A stretch of DNA of 64,000 nt, from contig BRKX01000006.1 in NCBI GenBank assembly GCA_026008535.1, forward strand, positions 1,448,501 to 1,512,500. The letters run 5' to 3'. The DNA comes from Perilla frutescens (lineage: Eukaryota > Streptophyta > Magnoliopsida > Lamiales > Lamiaceae). The notes below the pieces were generated by a model. The model was not told the origin of the DNA, searched no databases, and saw nothing but the letters and a program-made list of their open reading frames with translations. This document shows, one piece after another, positions 12,186-25,179 of this stretch. A program made the translations under genes and the position numbers. Positions within the stretch are counted from its first letter, which is position 1; the number at the start of each line of letters is the position of its first letter.

Positions 12186-13118
12186 CGCTTTGGAACACGA
12201 TAATATTGTTTATCATTATATAATTTATTTTTAAAATATTAAAAGTTCCAATAATTGTAACTATATATATGAACATGTATAATTAAGTTTCAATGTAAGT
12301 TATTAATTAGTGGTAGAATGCACTTTTATGCCCATTGAAATGGTCTATTAGGGTTAACCCCCACCCCATTAATAAAACTTACTAGGACTAAAATAATGAG
12401 CTGATAACCATAAACTATTTCTAGAACGTCGATGATGTGTTCTTTGATCATGACTACAAAACCGTCGCAACCACTATTTAAGGGTGTACTATGATCGATG
12501 CGGTCCCTTTTTTTATATATGTTTATGGACAATGGTAACTCACAGTTGTTAACCAATAATGCACACTGCTGCAGAGTGATATCGTTCACGTGCCATAATT
12601 TACAAATTACACACGAAAAATAAACTACACCAAAAAAATCATGTGTAACAGACTCGATCTAAAGATATCGTCGGTGGAATTTAAACCCGAGACATCTGAT
12701 CTCAAACTACCCTACACCATGCATCGTATTAGCATTAGATAATCTGGAAGGAAACAAGAATGATATGTGTGATTAATGTGTGCATGTGAGTGAATTATAA
12801 ATATTGTAATTTATGAAGAAGTTAAAAATAAATGATTTTGTCCTCTCCCTGTGGAGATGTGTGTAGCTATAAATTGTAGGGAGTGTATAATTATTGAGGC
12901 ATGAGTTGAATGAGAAACACTATGCAGGTGGAATGAGGAACACATTTTCCCATATTATTCAATTTTCTCATCTTTGTGTTGTGCATTTTTGAGGCACAAT
13001 TCCAACATGGCCCCAGCTTATCTGCTCAATAGTCAATACACACACCCACTATTAATTAAATTCATTTCATTTCATTTCTTTTCTCCACTATTTATATATG
13101 TATGTGTATATGTGTATG

Positions 13119-13159
<41 letters not shown>

Positions 13160-13639
13160 ACGTACGCTTACCATCATCAAACAATTACATCTTAATTATA
13201 CGACTTTCTCTCTCCCTCTCTCTCAATTAGTAACATTTTCATTTTCACTTGTATTATTCTTTTAGAAAAATTAAACACGCACACAGCTTAAAGTTGACAT
13301 AATTTGTTATATATCATACACGGATTTTATATAAATATTTAGGATTTATTCCACCTAAATTAGGATATTGATTATATTTTAATATTTAATTTTCATTTTT
13401 TAGGTAATATAATTGATTTTTGGGGTTGAAAATTTAAGTAAGGTATATGATTTTTAAAATTTTTAATTTTTTTCAATAAATATTAATTATGATTAGTTAT
13501 AATATAATAAATTTTATTTTTATAAAAAATGTTATTAACAATATACAATTTTAATGTTGACACACATAAGTTGGGACTGGCCGGAGGATCTCTAATCTTT
13601 TTTTTTATTTCAATTTCACTCGTATTAATCAAATGTATG
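12186..13639. other. Intergenic, no gene seen
   Basis: Contains an (AT)n tract at 13121–13155 and CT-rich stretches. No convincing coding sequence. The reading frames here are AT-repeat artefacts. Confidence 0.6.
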
Positions 13640-13916
13640 TTCCCTCCGTCTCAATTATATATACAGTCCATATTACTATTTCAGGGTCCTAATTATATAG
13701 CCTTATCACTATGATTAATATTATTTTTCATATGAATGTGCAAATACACACTTATTAGATTTTGGGAATTAAAAGACAACCACTTAATTTTTTTAAGTTA
13801 TAAATCTTAAATAGGAGTAGTGTTGGAAGTTTAGTTTTTGTATCTTGTTTTGATAAATATTTTTAATCCACGCATGAGTAAAAAAAAGAAAGACCGTATA
13901 ATTGGGACAGAGGAAG
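13640..13916. mobile_element. Stowaway-like MITE (degraded), family of 23875–24148
   Basis: The left end TTCCCTCCGTCTCAATTATA and the inverse of the right end CTTCCTCTGTCCCAATTATA match. The interior shares AGTCCATATTACTATTT and GTCCTAATTATATAG with the element at 23875–24148. The right flank is TA, but the left TA has decayed. Confidence 0.7.
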
Positions 13917-14023
13917 TATATCCCAAAAAAATATATATTAAGAATGTATATTTAATTTAGAGGAAATTCATTTCAAAAACTTACAATGAACACAATTTTC
14001 CCATTAGACCTTTATTTGATCAT

Positions 14024-14026
<3 letters not shown>

Positions 14027-14091
<65 letters not shown>
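14027..14091. repeat. Compound (GT)n(GA)n microsatellite
   Basis: About 40 bases of GT repeats run directly into about 25 bases of GA repeats. Confidence 0.95.
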
Positions 14092-14098
<7 letters not shown>

Positions 14099-14974
14099 TC
14101 CATCCTCCTTTAAACAAAGAATGAATCAATGGGGAGAAGGAAAAAAAAATTAGGCAGCTATTTTTGGGTCGGAATGAGTATTTGTATTGAGCATTTACTT
14201 CCATTGTCTAGTTTGAATGGGATAATCAAAGTACTCATTATGTTACCTTTTGAGTTTTTAACCTCCTTATAATAATCAAATGTATAGATGGAATTTATTA
14301 ATAAACTAACCCTCATACATACATTCGCGTTGTATATCAATTTCTTTGTGTTCATAGCACAGGAAAGTAATTATTAATTAACCATACCCAAATTGATATC
14401 AATTGATAACATTGCACTTTTCACATGTATAGTAAAACCTTATAAATGTTTTGGATAATCAAAATTATGTATATGTATATATGCCTATACATATTCATAT
14501 AAATGTTACCATACACATTCGTTCTAGACATGTTTAAAAATTATACATATAGTGAATCATAAAAACTTGAGTTAAATCGTTAGCTTTTGATGGTTTGAAT
14601 TCACAGTATCGTGTTTAAGATACATGGTATCGTATTCTTAGATTAGTATGGACCGAATACGAATTTGTGGATATTGATCTTATATGAGATTGAGTATATG
14701 ATATAATTAATTAATTGAATTACTTCTTTTATAAAAACTATTAGGTCTCATATATGTAGGCATATATATAGGTCCTATATATTATGCATTGCGTGTGTTC
14801 ATGTTCTTGTGAGTAATTAAATTAATATATATAGCAATTAATTTAACTTGTTGTTCAAGGATATAGATTATAGAACTTGTGTTCATCCGCGTATCTCGAG
14901 GAACAATTAATCTATATATATTTATGATATTAGGGAAAACTTCCAAATATATATAATCCAAATTATTTTGTACC
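14092..14974. other. Intergenic, no gene seen
   Basis: AT-rich sequence without a supportable feature. Confidence 0.55.
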
Positions 14975-15310
14975 CTTTATTTATTTACTTTTTATTTTTC
15001 TCATTTTTTTTCTTCCATTTCAATTTTTTGTATTTTAGTTTAATTTCACACTTATTATTTAGGATTTCACTATACTCAATCAGGATTTATTATAATTTTT
15101 TATTATTTAATTTTTCAAATAATCAATTCATAGCTAAAAACTATAAATTAAATACTAAAAAAAATACAATATACTTTAATTGAGCAAGATGAATCCTAAA
15201 TAGTAAGTGTAAAATTAAATTAAAGCACAATAAATTAAAATTGAAGAAAAAATTAAAAAAAAAAAAATCGAATGCGCAATAGAGAATACAATACCGAATG
15301 TGCAACAGAT
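14975..15310. mobile_element. Foldback-type AT-rich repeat, copy A
   Basis: Long imperfect inverted arms: one reads …TTTAGTTTAATTTCACACTT…ATTTAGGATTT, and the opposite arm repeats this in inverse, ending in ATCGAATGCGCAATAGAG. The same family appears at 31223–31592 and 32778–33352. The outer left boundary is uncertain. Confidence 0.5.
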
Positions 15311-16085
15311 GGTTTCCACTGCCAGCATCTGATTCAATTGAGCTTTTTGTACTTTTAAAATCAGATCAATTAGATCATTCCATTAGTCCTCCTACTACAC
15401 TAATTGTTGTCGATCGAAAAGCCACATTAACCTCATTTCCTTACAGTCCGGGCCACGAGCTTCAAAAACTCATAATCAATTTCTTCGAACATGTCAACGA
15501 AATCTTGACTCAAATTTCGTTGAAATTCCTATGCACTATAAGTTTCTTCGGTCCGTGTGAGACTCTCCAGTCATCTCTAACAACCCGATAATACGGGGTA
15601 CCTTTATAAAAAAACCCTATATCATTGAATTTTTCAATAATACCTTGGATTCGTGGGGTGTGTGTTGCATGTAGCAAAGCATCCAATGAATTAGTAGTGA
15701 AGTAAAGAAAAAGATAAAGATTTTTTGATTTCGTAGGAGGTACAACAAGTGTGTATATATGCGTGTATGAGGCTGCAAATTAAAATGGAATGAAATATAA
15801 TGATACTGTTTTGAAGAAGCCGACACCCTAATTACTCAACTGCATTACTGTTTATACATATCACTTTCAATTGATTCATCTTCATCTCAAATATCATTAC
15901 TGTTTATCCACGTGGCAGCACAGGAGCAACGCCACAACACCTGGCCCCTCTCTAATTATGATATTTATCGTTCCCTCTATTATATTTGCTCCTCAACCAT
16001 AATTAGCTACTACAAATTGCAATCCAATCCAATCCAAAGCATGGAAGGACTGCAATCATCTCTTCACTAAAAACTTGTGCTGGAA
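15311..16085. other. Intergenic, no gene seen
   Basis: A 97-codon frame at 15298–15591 has no recognisable domain. Near 15577 a GTTAGAGATGACTGG motif on the minus strand resembles a MITE end. Nothing firm. Confidence 0.5.
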
Positions 16086-16402
16086 CGAGGGCTGAAAATC
16101 AAAGCAAATAGCTCGATACTCAACTCGTGTTTGCTCGTTAAAGGCTCGTTTGAGTTCGATTCGATAAACGTATCATACAAATTTGAACATAATTTTGTGT
16201 TCGATAAGATTTAAAACTCGAGTCGAACTCGAGCTCGATAAGTCAAAATTGAGCAAACATGTGTAAAGATATCAAAATACTCGAGCTCGACTCGATGGGT
16301 AATCAAACAAGCTCAAACATGAATTTTAAAGCTCGAAAATATTTCAAACAAACTTGAACATATTTACATTCGAACTCGGCTCGACTCATTCACAGCCCTA
16401 CT
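16086..16402. repeat. GCTCGA/TCGAGC-rich dispersed repeat
   Basis: The segment opens GAGGGCTGAAAATC and closes GACTCATTCACAGCCCT, short imperfect inverted ends. It is packed with CTCGAGCTCGACTCGA-type motifs. Related copies lie at about 4480–4740, 51870–52285, 56935–57080 and 62528–62905. It is probably a non-autonomous hAT-like element, but I see no clear target duplication. Confidence 0.6.
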
Positions 16403-17172
16403 CAATATCAATTAAACAATAGTTGTATCTAATCCAAACTTATATTCGGTGACATATTTATAAAGATAAATATCATGTTTTAATATGATCTTTGAACTGA
16501 TTGACAAAAATATTTTAACCTTTAAAAAGTTATAATTATGACGTGACTTTTTAGCATTTTTTACAAATGGAGCACCGGAATAAATTTTCGGTGTCTAAAA
16601 TATGACGGACTTGTTTTGATCTTGCGTGAAAATTTTGCCAAAATGAGCAAATTACGTAAAAATTGACTAGGCCCATCAACATATTTGGTTAAAATTTCAG
16701 ACAGGATCTTAATTCCTGACTAACCACGTCATATTTTAGACACAAATTTTAATCCAATGCTAAATTTGTAAGAATGCTAAAAGATCGGGACATTTTCATA
16801 ATTTTTGAGTCGTGACAATTTTATAATTTTATTATGTTAAGAGTCATTTAAAAACAAATACGAGTACCATTAATAAATTTTGACCCGTAAAATAACCAAA
16901 CATGGGGCTCCATATCTCTTCAAAATGAAAATGGAGCTATTGTGCCCAGTGGCCCATGTAAGATGTAAAATCATACACTTCGAGCCCATTAATAAGCACA
17001 TTTCTCCATCTTCAATTTTTAATGCAATCGCAATTAATTCAGGATCAACTTCGTAGGTTAAAAAAATAATAATAATAATTCAATAATTGGGAGCTAATAA
17101 AAAAGTAAGTAGTGGTCACATTTTTACATCCAACAATCAATCATGCAAATCTTTTTTTGAGAATAAGCACTA
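16403..17172. other. Intergenic, no gene seen
   Basis: AT-rich sequence between the TCGAGC repeat and the probable 3' UTR of the PHD gene. Nothing coding. Confidence 0.55.
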
Positions 17173-17691
17173 CAAGGGTTCAGAAAAGTTCCATTTAAAT
17201 CCAACTATCAATAAAATGATACAGTCTACAGGCTACAATTAAGAGCTATGTATTGTACACAAAACTGGATTTGAGCATCCTGCTTCACAGTGAAGTGCCA
17301 CTTTTGCTACCTGTTACACACAAACTGCTCAATGTTACAGCAAAATTGCAACCTCAGAAAAAGTTCTCCACATGAAATGAGCATTCAAGAAGAAACTCAT
17401 AATTGCATACAAGATTTTACTGACTGACTCTGTAATCTTTGGTAATGGTAAACACTTGTAATCGACGAATGGCGTTTACTACGGAGGTTTAGCAAAAGGG
17501 AATGACGAGATTGAGATGAACATTGCAAGATGCGAACTGATCTCTACTTCATCAGCCTTTTTTAATACAGATACTAATTTAAAAGGCTTCATCTAACCAA
17601 ATAATATATACACATATACTAACCTGATAAGAATGTAATGCACTAACAGAGGTCAGTATAATTTACTTACCTAATAACCCTGCAACATTCT

Positions 17692-20600
17692 TTAACAGGA
17701 AATATCCCGAAATAGCCCTTTTGCTTCATCATATATCCATCTGTAAAATAAAACGACGAATGAAAACTATGGATATATAATACTCGGAAAAAAAAAAAAA
17801 AAAATCAGCTCAGCTGCACCCCTATTGCATTAAAGTAATTTGACTAGGGTAAAGGGATCCGTTCTGCACATGTGAATAATAAACATGATTCGGTGAGCCT
17901 TAAAGATCAATCCTGCTAAATGTATGCGTTATCGCAAATAATTGCTAATCCCTAATATTCAATTTGGTTCTTCATACACCATGTCTCTCCAAAATTCAAA
18001 TACTTTTAGCATCTTCAGATATGATAACATACTGTGGACACAACAGTTCATCAGACCAGCCGCCATGACTGAATAAAAAGAGTAAATATTACGTCCAGTG
18101 GAGACTGAGAACTGATGAGCGTGGGTAGGACCGTAGGAATGAAGGCAACTTTGCACATAAATATGTCACAGCATGTTCAGTTCATCTATTCATACTGCAA
18201 CCTGACCACAAACTAGTTGACAAATTTTAATTATTACTGAGATGCAAACCACTCTGCCCCTATAATTCATCGCCTAATCAAGAAACCAGATTCATAAAAT
18301 AATGACATTAGGAAAAATCACCATAATACGTAGCAGCATGCACACAAAGTTTATCATATTAAAAGAGATGTATCTGAGAAGTAGCTATGAATAAAGCAAA
18401 TGAACTCACTTGCACAGATAAAGTGGAGGCAAACGATCATTAATCTGTCTCTCAGAACGAATTCTCCTATCACTTTCTTCAGCAAATCTTCTTGGAGGAA
18501 GGACTTCACAAGGGCCTTCTATTGAGCCAGCCATCAATGATCTACTACAAGTTGACTCGTAAACCTGCAAAATTCACATGAAAATAATGTATAATGGAAC
18601 TCCACAAACCACTCTTTTCAATCAATATGCTTATCATGTCATTAAATTGTCACCACAGGGGACCAGCAAGCATAAGCAAACTACATAGGACTTCACCTCA
18701 CTACTTTCCAAGCCACATGGACGGCCAACAGCCTCAGGTAAATCACCAGGAAAGTAACATTGATTCACCATTACCCACTTTGCTGTGGTAGTTTTATCCT
18801 CCCACATAGCCTGCAACAAAGAAAGTAATATTCATGATGTCAGAAAACCAACATATAAAAAGATAATATATTTCTTCCCCCTCAAATAAGGAAATATTCT
18901 TTCTCAAAAAAAAAGGTAAGGAAATAAGCTGGTACAGTTCCACACCAATCTAGTCAATACAAAAAAGTCAGTTTGTACATCTATATTTAGACTCCTCAAA
19001 GTCGAGTAAGTACAAAAGAAGAATAAAAATGTCAAAATTACCAAATCGTGCACAATATAATTAGTCATTTCAATTGATGATCTTGGAAGCAATCATTGGT
19101 AAAACTGAGCACGGACCTATATAAAATTGAAGTAAATTATTATGCTATATACTCCTGGACTCATGCAGAACCAATAATTGCAGGGTGCACAACCGCTAAA
19201 ATCGTCATCTTCATGAAAGCATTCGGAGTTCTACAACTAATCATAATTGTAAACATAATATCGATAAAGGCAAAACCATATTTCCTGCTCAGATTTTTTA
19301 AACTTACAAGTGCACAGTGATAGATCAAAATTGTATCAGAAGGCAAAACCATATTTCCAGAGATGAATTAAATCAAAGCTACTTCTTTGCATAAACATTT
19401 TTAAGTCCATAAAAACAGCTGTCCTAATTCCCAGGAATCATAAGAGTGAACTTGTAGTGCCCATAATCAGATTGAAAACAGTCCTCACGTTAACTTAACG
19501 TGTCAATCTAGCTTTTGGAGTTCCACAACATCAAGACATGTATCAGAAGATTATGGGGGAAATTATTCACTTGGCCTGCTTGAATGGTAGTCTTTACATT
19601 TTCCCTTTCATTCATAGTGTGGGGAAGAGGTGATCAGGCCTTAACAGTTAACACATAAAAGATTGCTGACCTGTAGCTTTGAAGGTACAAGTTTGTCATT
19701 GTCAAAACGAATAAGAACATGATCCCTCAGTTTATACAGATGGCCACTGATGCAGCAAGATGGATAATAAACTTTTCCATCCAAAATCTGGATTGGGTCA
19801 CCAACCCAGTTGACAGGATGCAAACTCTCTGATGAAGAGTTATGCTGGTCCGTTGCCCCAGCATTTGCAGCAATTTCTGGAGGATTATCATGCACAACTT
19901 CTTGCTCCTTCAAGTGATTTGTATTGTTTGAAGATTCATTACCATGAGATTCTTTTGAATCCCTCACCACAAAGTTATTCTCCAGAGGTTGCTTCGATGT
20001 ATTTGCCTCTACAGCATTGGGAATTGCCTGTGACTTATCAGATGAACTAAGAACCATCACTGGTTCCGTAGAAGAATTTAGTTTCATGTCAGAAACTTTC
20101 ACAACATCTCTTCTTTCATCCGATGAGTTTACAGATGAAACATTAGCAGCACTGGAGGTTTTCATAAAATTGTTTGGGCTAGTCCCGGAAGATATCATGT
20201 CATCCATCTTAGTACCAATGGAGGCATTATCATTCTCCTGCATTTCTTTACTTTCTTTTATCTCAGGTCCAGAAGTCTGATGGCTATAGTTATTACCTAG
20301 AACTCCACTTGAACAGTTTTCAATAGTAGCATTCCCATTGACCATTACTTTCATCTGGCTGACTTTATCATCTGAAGCTCCATGCAATTTACTTGGCGTG
20401 GATGGAGTAGTTTCTGAATTCGAAGACACTTTTGGTGTATTGACGTTTCTCATGACGCGGCCATATTTAGGAGGCAAAGGTTTTCCATTGCTTAAAGACA
20501 AGCACTTTCCACAGTGCCACTCCCCTCTAGGAACCCCCTTTGGATTAGTAGTTTGGAGGCACTTTAAGTGATACCCTTTTTCACAGGCATCACAAATAAG

Positions 20601-23259
20601 TATACTATCAATCTCCGTTACCATCGACATGCAAATCTGACAAGTCAGAGCCTTACTCATGTAGTCCCTAGAAGGAGGAATCCAAGTAGGTCTCTCTGAA
20701 ACTCGTGGTTGCAACAATTTCTGGACAATTTTACCAACCTCAGCGTGTGTATTTCCCAATGAAGGAGGCTGGACATGACTAGTGCCTTGTGAAGGTGGTC
20801 CTAGCATCTGAGAAGCAACTGCCCTAGCTGTTGTTTGAGGGGCCAATCCAGATATTACACCAGCTGTTCCCTCAACCCTGAGGGACATATTCACAGGCAC
20901 CTTATTATCTGATGCAGGTTTGGAAAGAGCAGGCTGGGGTTGCACAGACCAAGTTGGAGTCCTCACAGATGAGTTAGCGGAGTAATTAGCTGCAATGCAT
21001 ATTGCAAAAGTTTGAATATCAAATGAAGAATAATGAGAAGGTAAAAACATGGTCACATACTCCAATTACAGCACAAAATTAGATAACTTATTAGATTACC
21101 CTATAATGGTTATCTACAGTAGATTATGTAATTTCCATTTAACGAGACATGTTGATGCCAGCAGAGCAAGGATTCTGCCCGAAGAATAGCCTCTATCCAA
21201 CCACAAGCTATTGTTTACAAGAACCACTTGTTCAAAGATCTTAGAGCAAAAGACAGCACAACAAAGGAATGAATCCTTCCAACAATTAAAAGAAAGCTTC
21301 ATTTTACCTTGAATTTGCGGAGGGTGTGGAGAACCATTTGGTCTTCCATCTGATCTGAGGTGTGACACTCTTGGTAATGCTGCTGAATTCAGATGACCAG
21401 ATGGCAATGCACTGGAAACCACAGGTCTTATCTCACTAGTAGGGAGCTGATATGGTAGTGGTGCAGTGTTTGCTGCCGTAGTATGGGCTAAAGGTGACGG
21501 GGATTGGAAGCTCCCAGAAGACATGGATATATGACTTGATTTTTCTGGCTGAGGCATTCGAACTGGATGTGCCATGTTGCGACTTTCCGCAGCTGAGCCA
21601 GAGTTCGGATGCAAACGAGATGAATGCGGAGTAGATGGTAACGAGAAATTTTCTGCTTTTTCCATCTAACAAGACAGAGTAATTAACGGCATAACTTGTG
21701 AGTTGCAGGAAAATTTAAGGCTGTAAGAGAAAGGCTACAAAGATATTCTATTTAATTCAACGAATGGAAAAAAGCTTTAAAAGCATATAAAAGTTCATCT
21801 GTGTTACACTCACAAAAATTAAAAGTGTTATCATGTAACCACACAACAAAGAAAACCCTATATAAGATAGGAAGTAAATTTTCAGAATACAAAAGTGATT
21901 ATGGAAGACAATGTGAATCAACCATGTTTTAACAAAATAAGGTGTAACGAGCGAATGAGCGATCCCTGTAAGTTAATATTCTTTCTTTCTTCCTAATATT
22001 AGAAAACTTCCAAGTCTCCTCCATATATTTAATCACATCTAAATGAGTAGTCTCTAGTCACCAGAAATGTTAGATCTTCAACGAATCATCCAAGTGAAAG
22101 ACTAGCGACTCCAAGCTCAAAACATGAACTTCTATTTTCTACTCTCAGTTATGTATTAAATAAAATACAGTTTGATTAATAAAACGGAAAAGTTACATAA
22201 GCATATGTCAGCATAAATTTTAAAAAATAAATCATTGTCGAAGTAGAAAGTTAGGTTTTGAATTTTGATATCTTCCCTTACAGTATCTAATGTAGTAAAA
22301 GATTCAGCAAATAATAAACAAATATGACCAAAAAACATTTTGTAGTGGACAATTACAGAATTTTGTAAGTACACAGTTGGGAAGGCCAGAAATTCAGTTT
22401 ATTACAGCACCATAAGTGGGAATAAACCATGAAAAAAACCATTCATCTGGAGAAAATAAAGGCCCTTTAACAGAGATCCAATGGTTCAGACTTCTGACTA
22501 ATTACATTTACTTGCATTTAAAGCAACACCTTCTCCTTATATGGTACTAGAGAGTGGCACGTCCCCAAATTATATAACACGTTAAATGAGACATTGCAAG
22601 GCTTCCACCAAAAGCATGAAAAATTAAAGCAGGAGAAGGATAAAATATATTGAATAATCTATCATCAAAAAATAAGTGCATAGTGCTCAAGAACTGGCGA
22701 ATTTCCTAAATAATTCAAAATCTATACTCCATCCAACATCATCAAGAACTCGGCTTTCATCAGTCGGAAACGAAATGATCCCCAAATGACAACAAAAGCC
22801 ACCAAATAAAGAACTAGTAAAAATGTCAAAATTCAAAGAACAAACCTTTCTTTTGGAAACCAACAACTTCTCAGCTATAGACATTTTAGGAGGGCGAAAC
22901 CCTAGCCTTTGCTCTTTCAATTTATTAAGCCCCAAATCCTCAATCACACCCCCAAAAGCATCCCTGGGGAAAACGTCCTTGGGCGCAAAACCCTCGCAAA
23001 CCTTGGCCAACTTGTCCCGCGCCTCCGCCATCAATTCCTTCTCAACATCACTGGGGCCCTTCCCACCCCGCATTTTCCCCATCGCAGCCAACACCAGCAC
23101 CATCTCAGCTACCTTCCTCACATCCCCAACCAAACGCCGCTCGCCCGCTCCTCTACTCCTCTTCGTCGGCGGCGGCGGCGGCGCATCCTTCAATACACCC
23201 AGCTCCTCCGCCGCCCTCTTCTCACCGACAGGCTCGGAATTCTCGACCGCCGATTCCAT
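17692..23259 (-). CDS. PHD-finger protein with BAH-like C-terminus
   Basis: Probably a nuclear chromatin reader; the exact partner is unknown. Coding exons: 23259–22846, 21665–21308, 20989–19671, 18810–18697, 18564–18410 and 17740–17692. All are GT–AG with consistent phases and give 802 residues. The ATG at 23259 is the first in frame after a TGA. Residues 1–138 are charged and helical, with a KRSRGAGERR basic patch. Residues 139–370 are Ser/Pro-rich. Residues 374–420 form a C4HC3 PHD finger (CQIC…CDACEKGYHLKC…WHCGKC). A Ser/Asn-rich linker follows. The last 150 residues (WVGDPIQILDGKVYY…LYKLRDHVLIRF…WEDKTTTAKWV…CYFPGDLPEAVGRPC…LYLCKWIYDEAKGLFRDIS) look like a BAH fold. It resembles the uncharacterised Arabidopsis RING/FYVE/PHD proteins I recall as At1g50620/At3g20280. 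The 3' UTR probably runs to about 17,170. Confidence 0.9.
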
Positions 23260-23589
23260 CCCAAGAACAGAAGGCGCAGGGGGCAATCACATCGAAACCT
23301 GCATGGACGACGCCGTACCGCGGCGGAAAACCTGCAGAGAAGAGAGAGGGGCGATGCAGCCATGAGAGGGGGGATAAGAGGAGAGAGAAAACAAACCCTA
23401 GGGGATGGGGGAGAGGAAAAAGAGAGGCAGAGAAGGGGGGAAGATGAAATTAGGAATCGTTAAAAAAAACTTAAAAATAAACCTTTTGGCGGGTAATTGT
23501 AGAGAGACAGAGGAGCTTTGAGTGGTGAGTAAATCGTATGTGAGAGAGTGGGTAGTAAGGGGTTTGGGCGAGCAAAAAAACTTGAGCAG

Positions 23590-23591
<2 letters not shown>

Positions 23592-23628
<37 letters not shown>
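23592..23628. repeat. (GA)n microsatellite upstream of PHD gene
   Basis: A GA tract of about 37 bases, some 330 bases upstream of the PHD gene start codon, in its likely promoter or 5' UTR. GA/CT tracts at equivalent positions occur in front of the NHX and SWIB genes. Confidence 0.9.
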
Positions 23629-23630
<2 letters not shown>

Positions 23631-23874
23631 ATGTTAGGATTTGGGATTTTTATTTTTGTTTTCTTTTTCTTTTCTTTTTGTCCAATTTTTGCGCTTTATA
23701 TTTGCTGTTATGCTATTGGGGGGGAGTCTACAGTGACCCGAGCTTGTCATTCTTCATCTGTCACCAACGGGTGATTTTAACTATTTTTATTGTTTGATTA
23801 ATTCTGGTAAAATGAGGGGTAATTTTTTGTCATTTTTTCAAAAATCGTCCACTTTTTCAAATTAATAAATAGTA

Positions 23875-24148
23875 CTCCCTCCGTCCCATTTATATAGTCC
23901 ATATTACTATTTTGAGGTGTCCTAATTATATAGTCCTATAACTATAAATAGTATTAATTATCATGGTAATATACAAATATACCTTTCCTATGTATTGGAA
24001 ATTAAAAACTCAACCACTTAAATTTTTTAGAGTCATTAATTTTTAAGTAAGAGTAATAATGGAAGTTAAGCTTTAATATCTTGTTTTCATAAATATTTTT
24101 AATCTACGTGCGAGGATAAAGTGGACTATATAAATGGGACGGAGGGAG
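23875..24148. mobile_element. Stowaway-like MITE with TA target duplication
   Basis: A 274-bp element that starts CTCCCTCCGTCCCATTTATA and ends with the inverse TATAAATGGGACGGAGGGAG. TA flanks both sides (23873–23874 and 24149–24150). Ends and duplication are classic for Tc1/mariner-type Stowaway. No coding capacity. Confidence 0.88.
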
Positions 24149-25170
24149 TACATACTTTTTAAAAATTGATTGTAATTTAATATTTTTTTATTTGATGATT
24201 TTTTTTACGTGATTGAAGAAATAAGAATATTAAAATACAATTAATACGTTTGATTTTCAGGGTATGGAATTGATTAAATTTATGCTCTCCGAAAATCATA
24301 TGTAATTGGTTTTAATTAAATATTTCTTGATTTGATTATCTTTTTCTGCGCGACTGGGAAGATATAAATATTAAAATTTAATCAATTACGTGCGATTTTC
24401 AGGCTGTGGAATTGGCTAAATGTTAGATTTGCAAAAAATATGAAAGAATATGTACTTTTATTATTAATTTTGAAAAATTGATCATTTTTTAAAAAGTGCC
24501 CAAAATATGAGTATCAAGGTGTAGTTTACTCTAAAATAAGTAAAAAAACCGCCGGCGTATTTGGAACATTGCATGAATTTCCCATTTATTTTTACAATTG
24601 TACTCAATCATCTTGTATTTTTAAACGAATGTGAAGCTTTGCTTTCAATAAATAAAAAACGAACGTAAAAGTTTTCATGATTTTATTTGATTACTCGGGG
24701 CTTGCTTTCAAAGTCTCGATGTCTTTACGGACTCGCATTCAGAGTTTCAGCTTTACAGACTCGACTCACCTTCACCATCATGATTTCTAACCCAACCATC
24801 CTCATCACTTTACGCTTTATTTTATTATTTTCTTGTTGATTTACATGTGTTGATTCAATCGTCGGAGTCCGTCCAATCATCATGCCATTGAAGATTTTTG
24901 GCTTCAGTGATTGTTTGTTTTGTTCATACAAATTATCGGTGCACGTACATTGGCAGTTGGCACCATGGGATCACTATATATTAAAAAAACCAATGAAAAT
25001 AATTTTTTTATTTACTTTGAGATGATAGTGATAAAAAGTAGAAATCGCAATGATTTAGTATTTGAAAGACTGTTTTTTTTAGTGTTAGAAAGATGGTTTT
25101 GATTTATATCATGATAATCTATATAAGTCTTGTTTACTTTAATAGACTGACAAGCTATCTTACCATGTCT
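24149..25170. other. Intergenic, no gene seen
   Basis: AT-rich. From about 25127 the sequence GTCTTGTTTACTTT looks like one end of the Tourist-like MITE that hosts the MULE. Two similar blocks (GTGCGATTTTCAG… / GTTTGATTTTCAG…, about 24245 and 24390) form a diverged repeat. No gene. Confidence 0.55.
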
Positions 25171-25179
25171 TATATTTAT

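Noticed and set aside
15298..15591. 97-codon plus-strand frame
   Set aside because: No recognisable domain, no clear gene context, and MITE-like ends nearby. A minus-strand stretch reading FVDMFEEIDYEFLKLVARTV is odd but too short to call.
22823..23463. Plus-strand frames opposite PHD exon 1
   Set aside because: Antisense shadows of a GC-rich coding exon.
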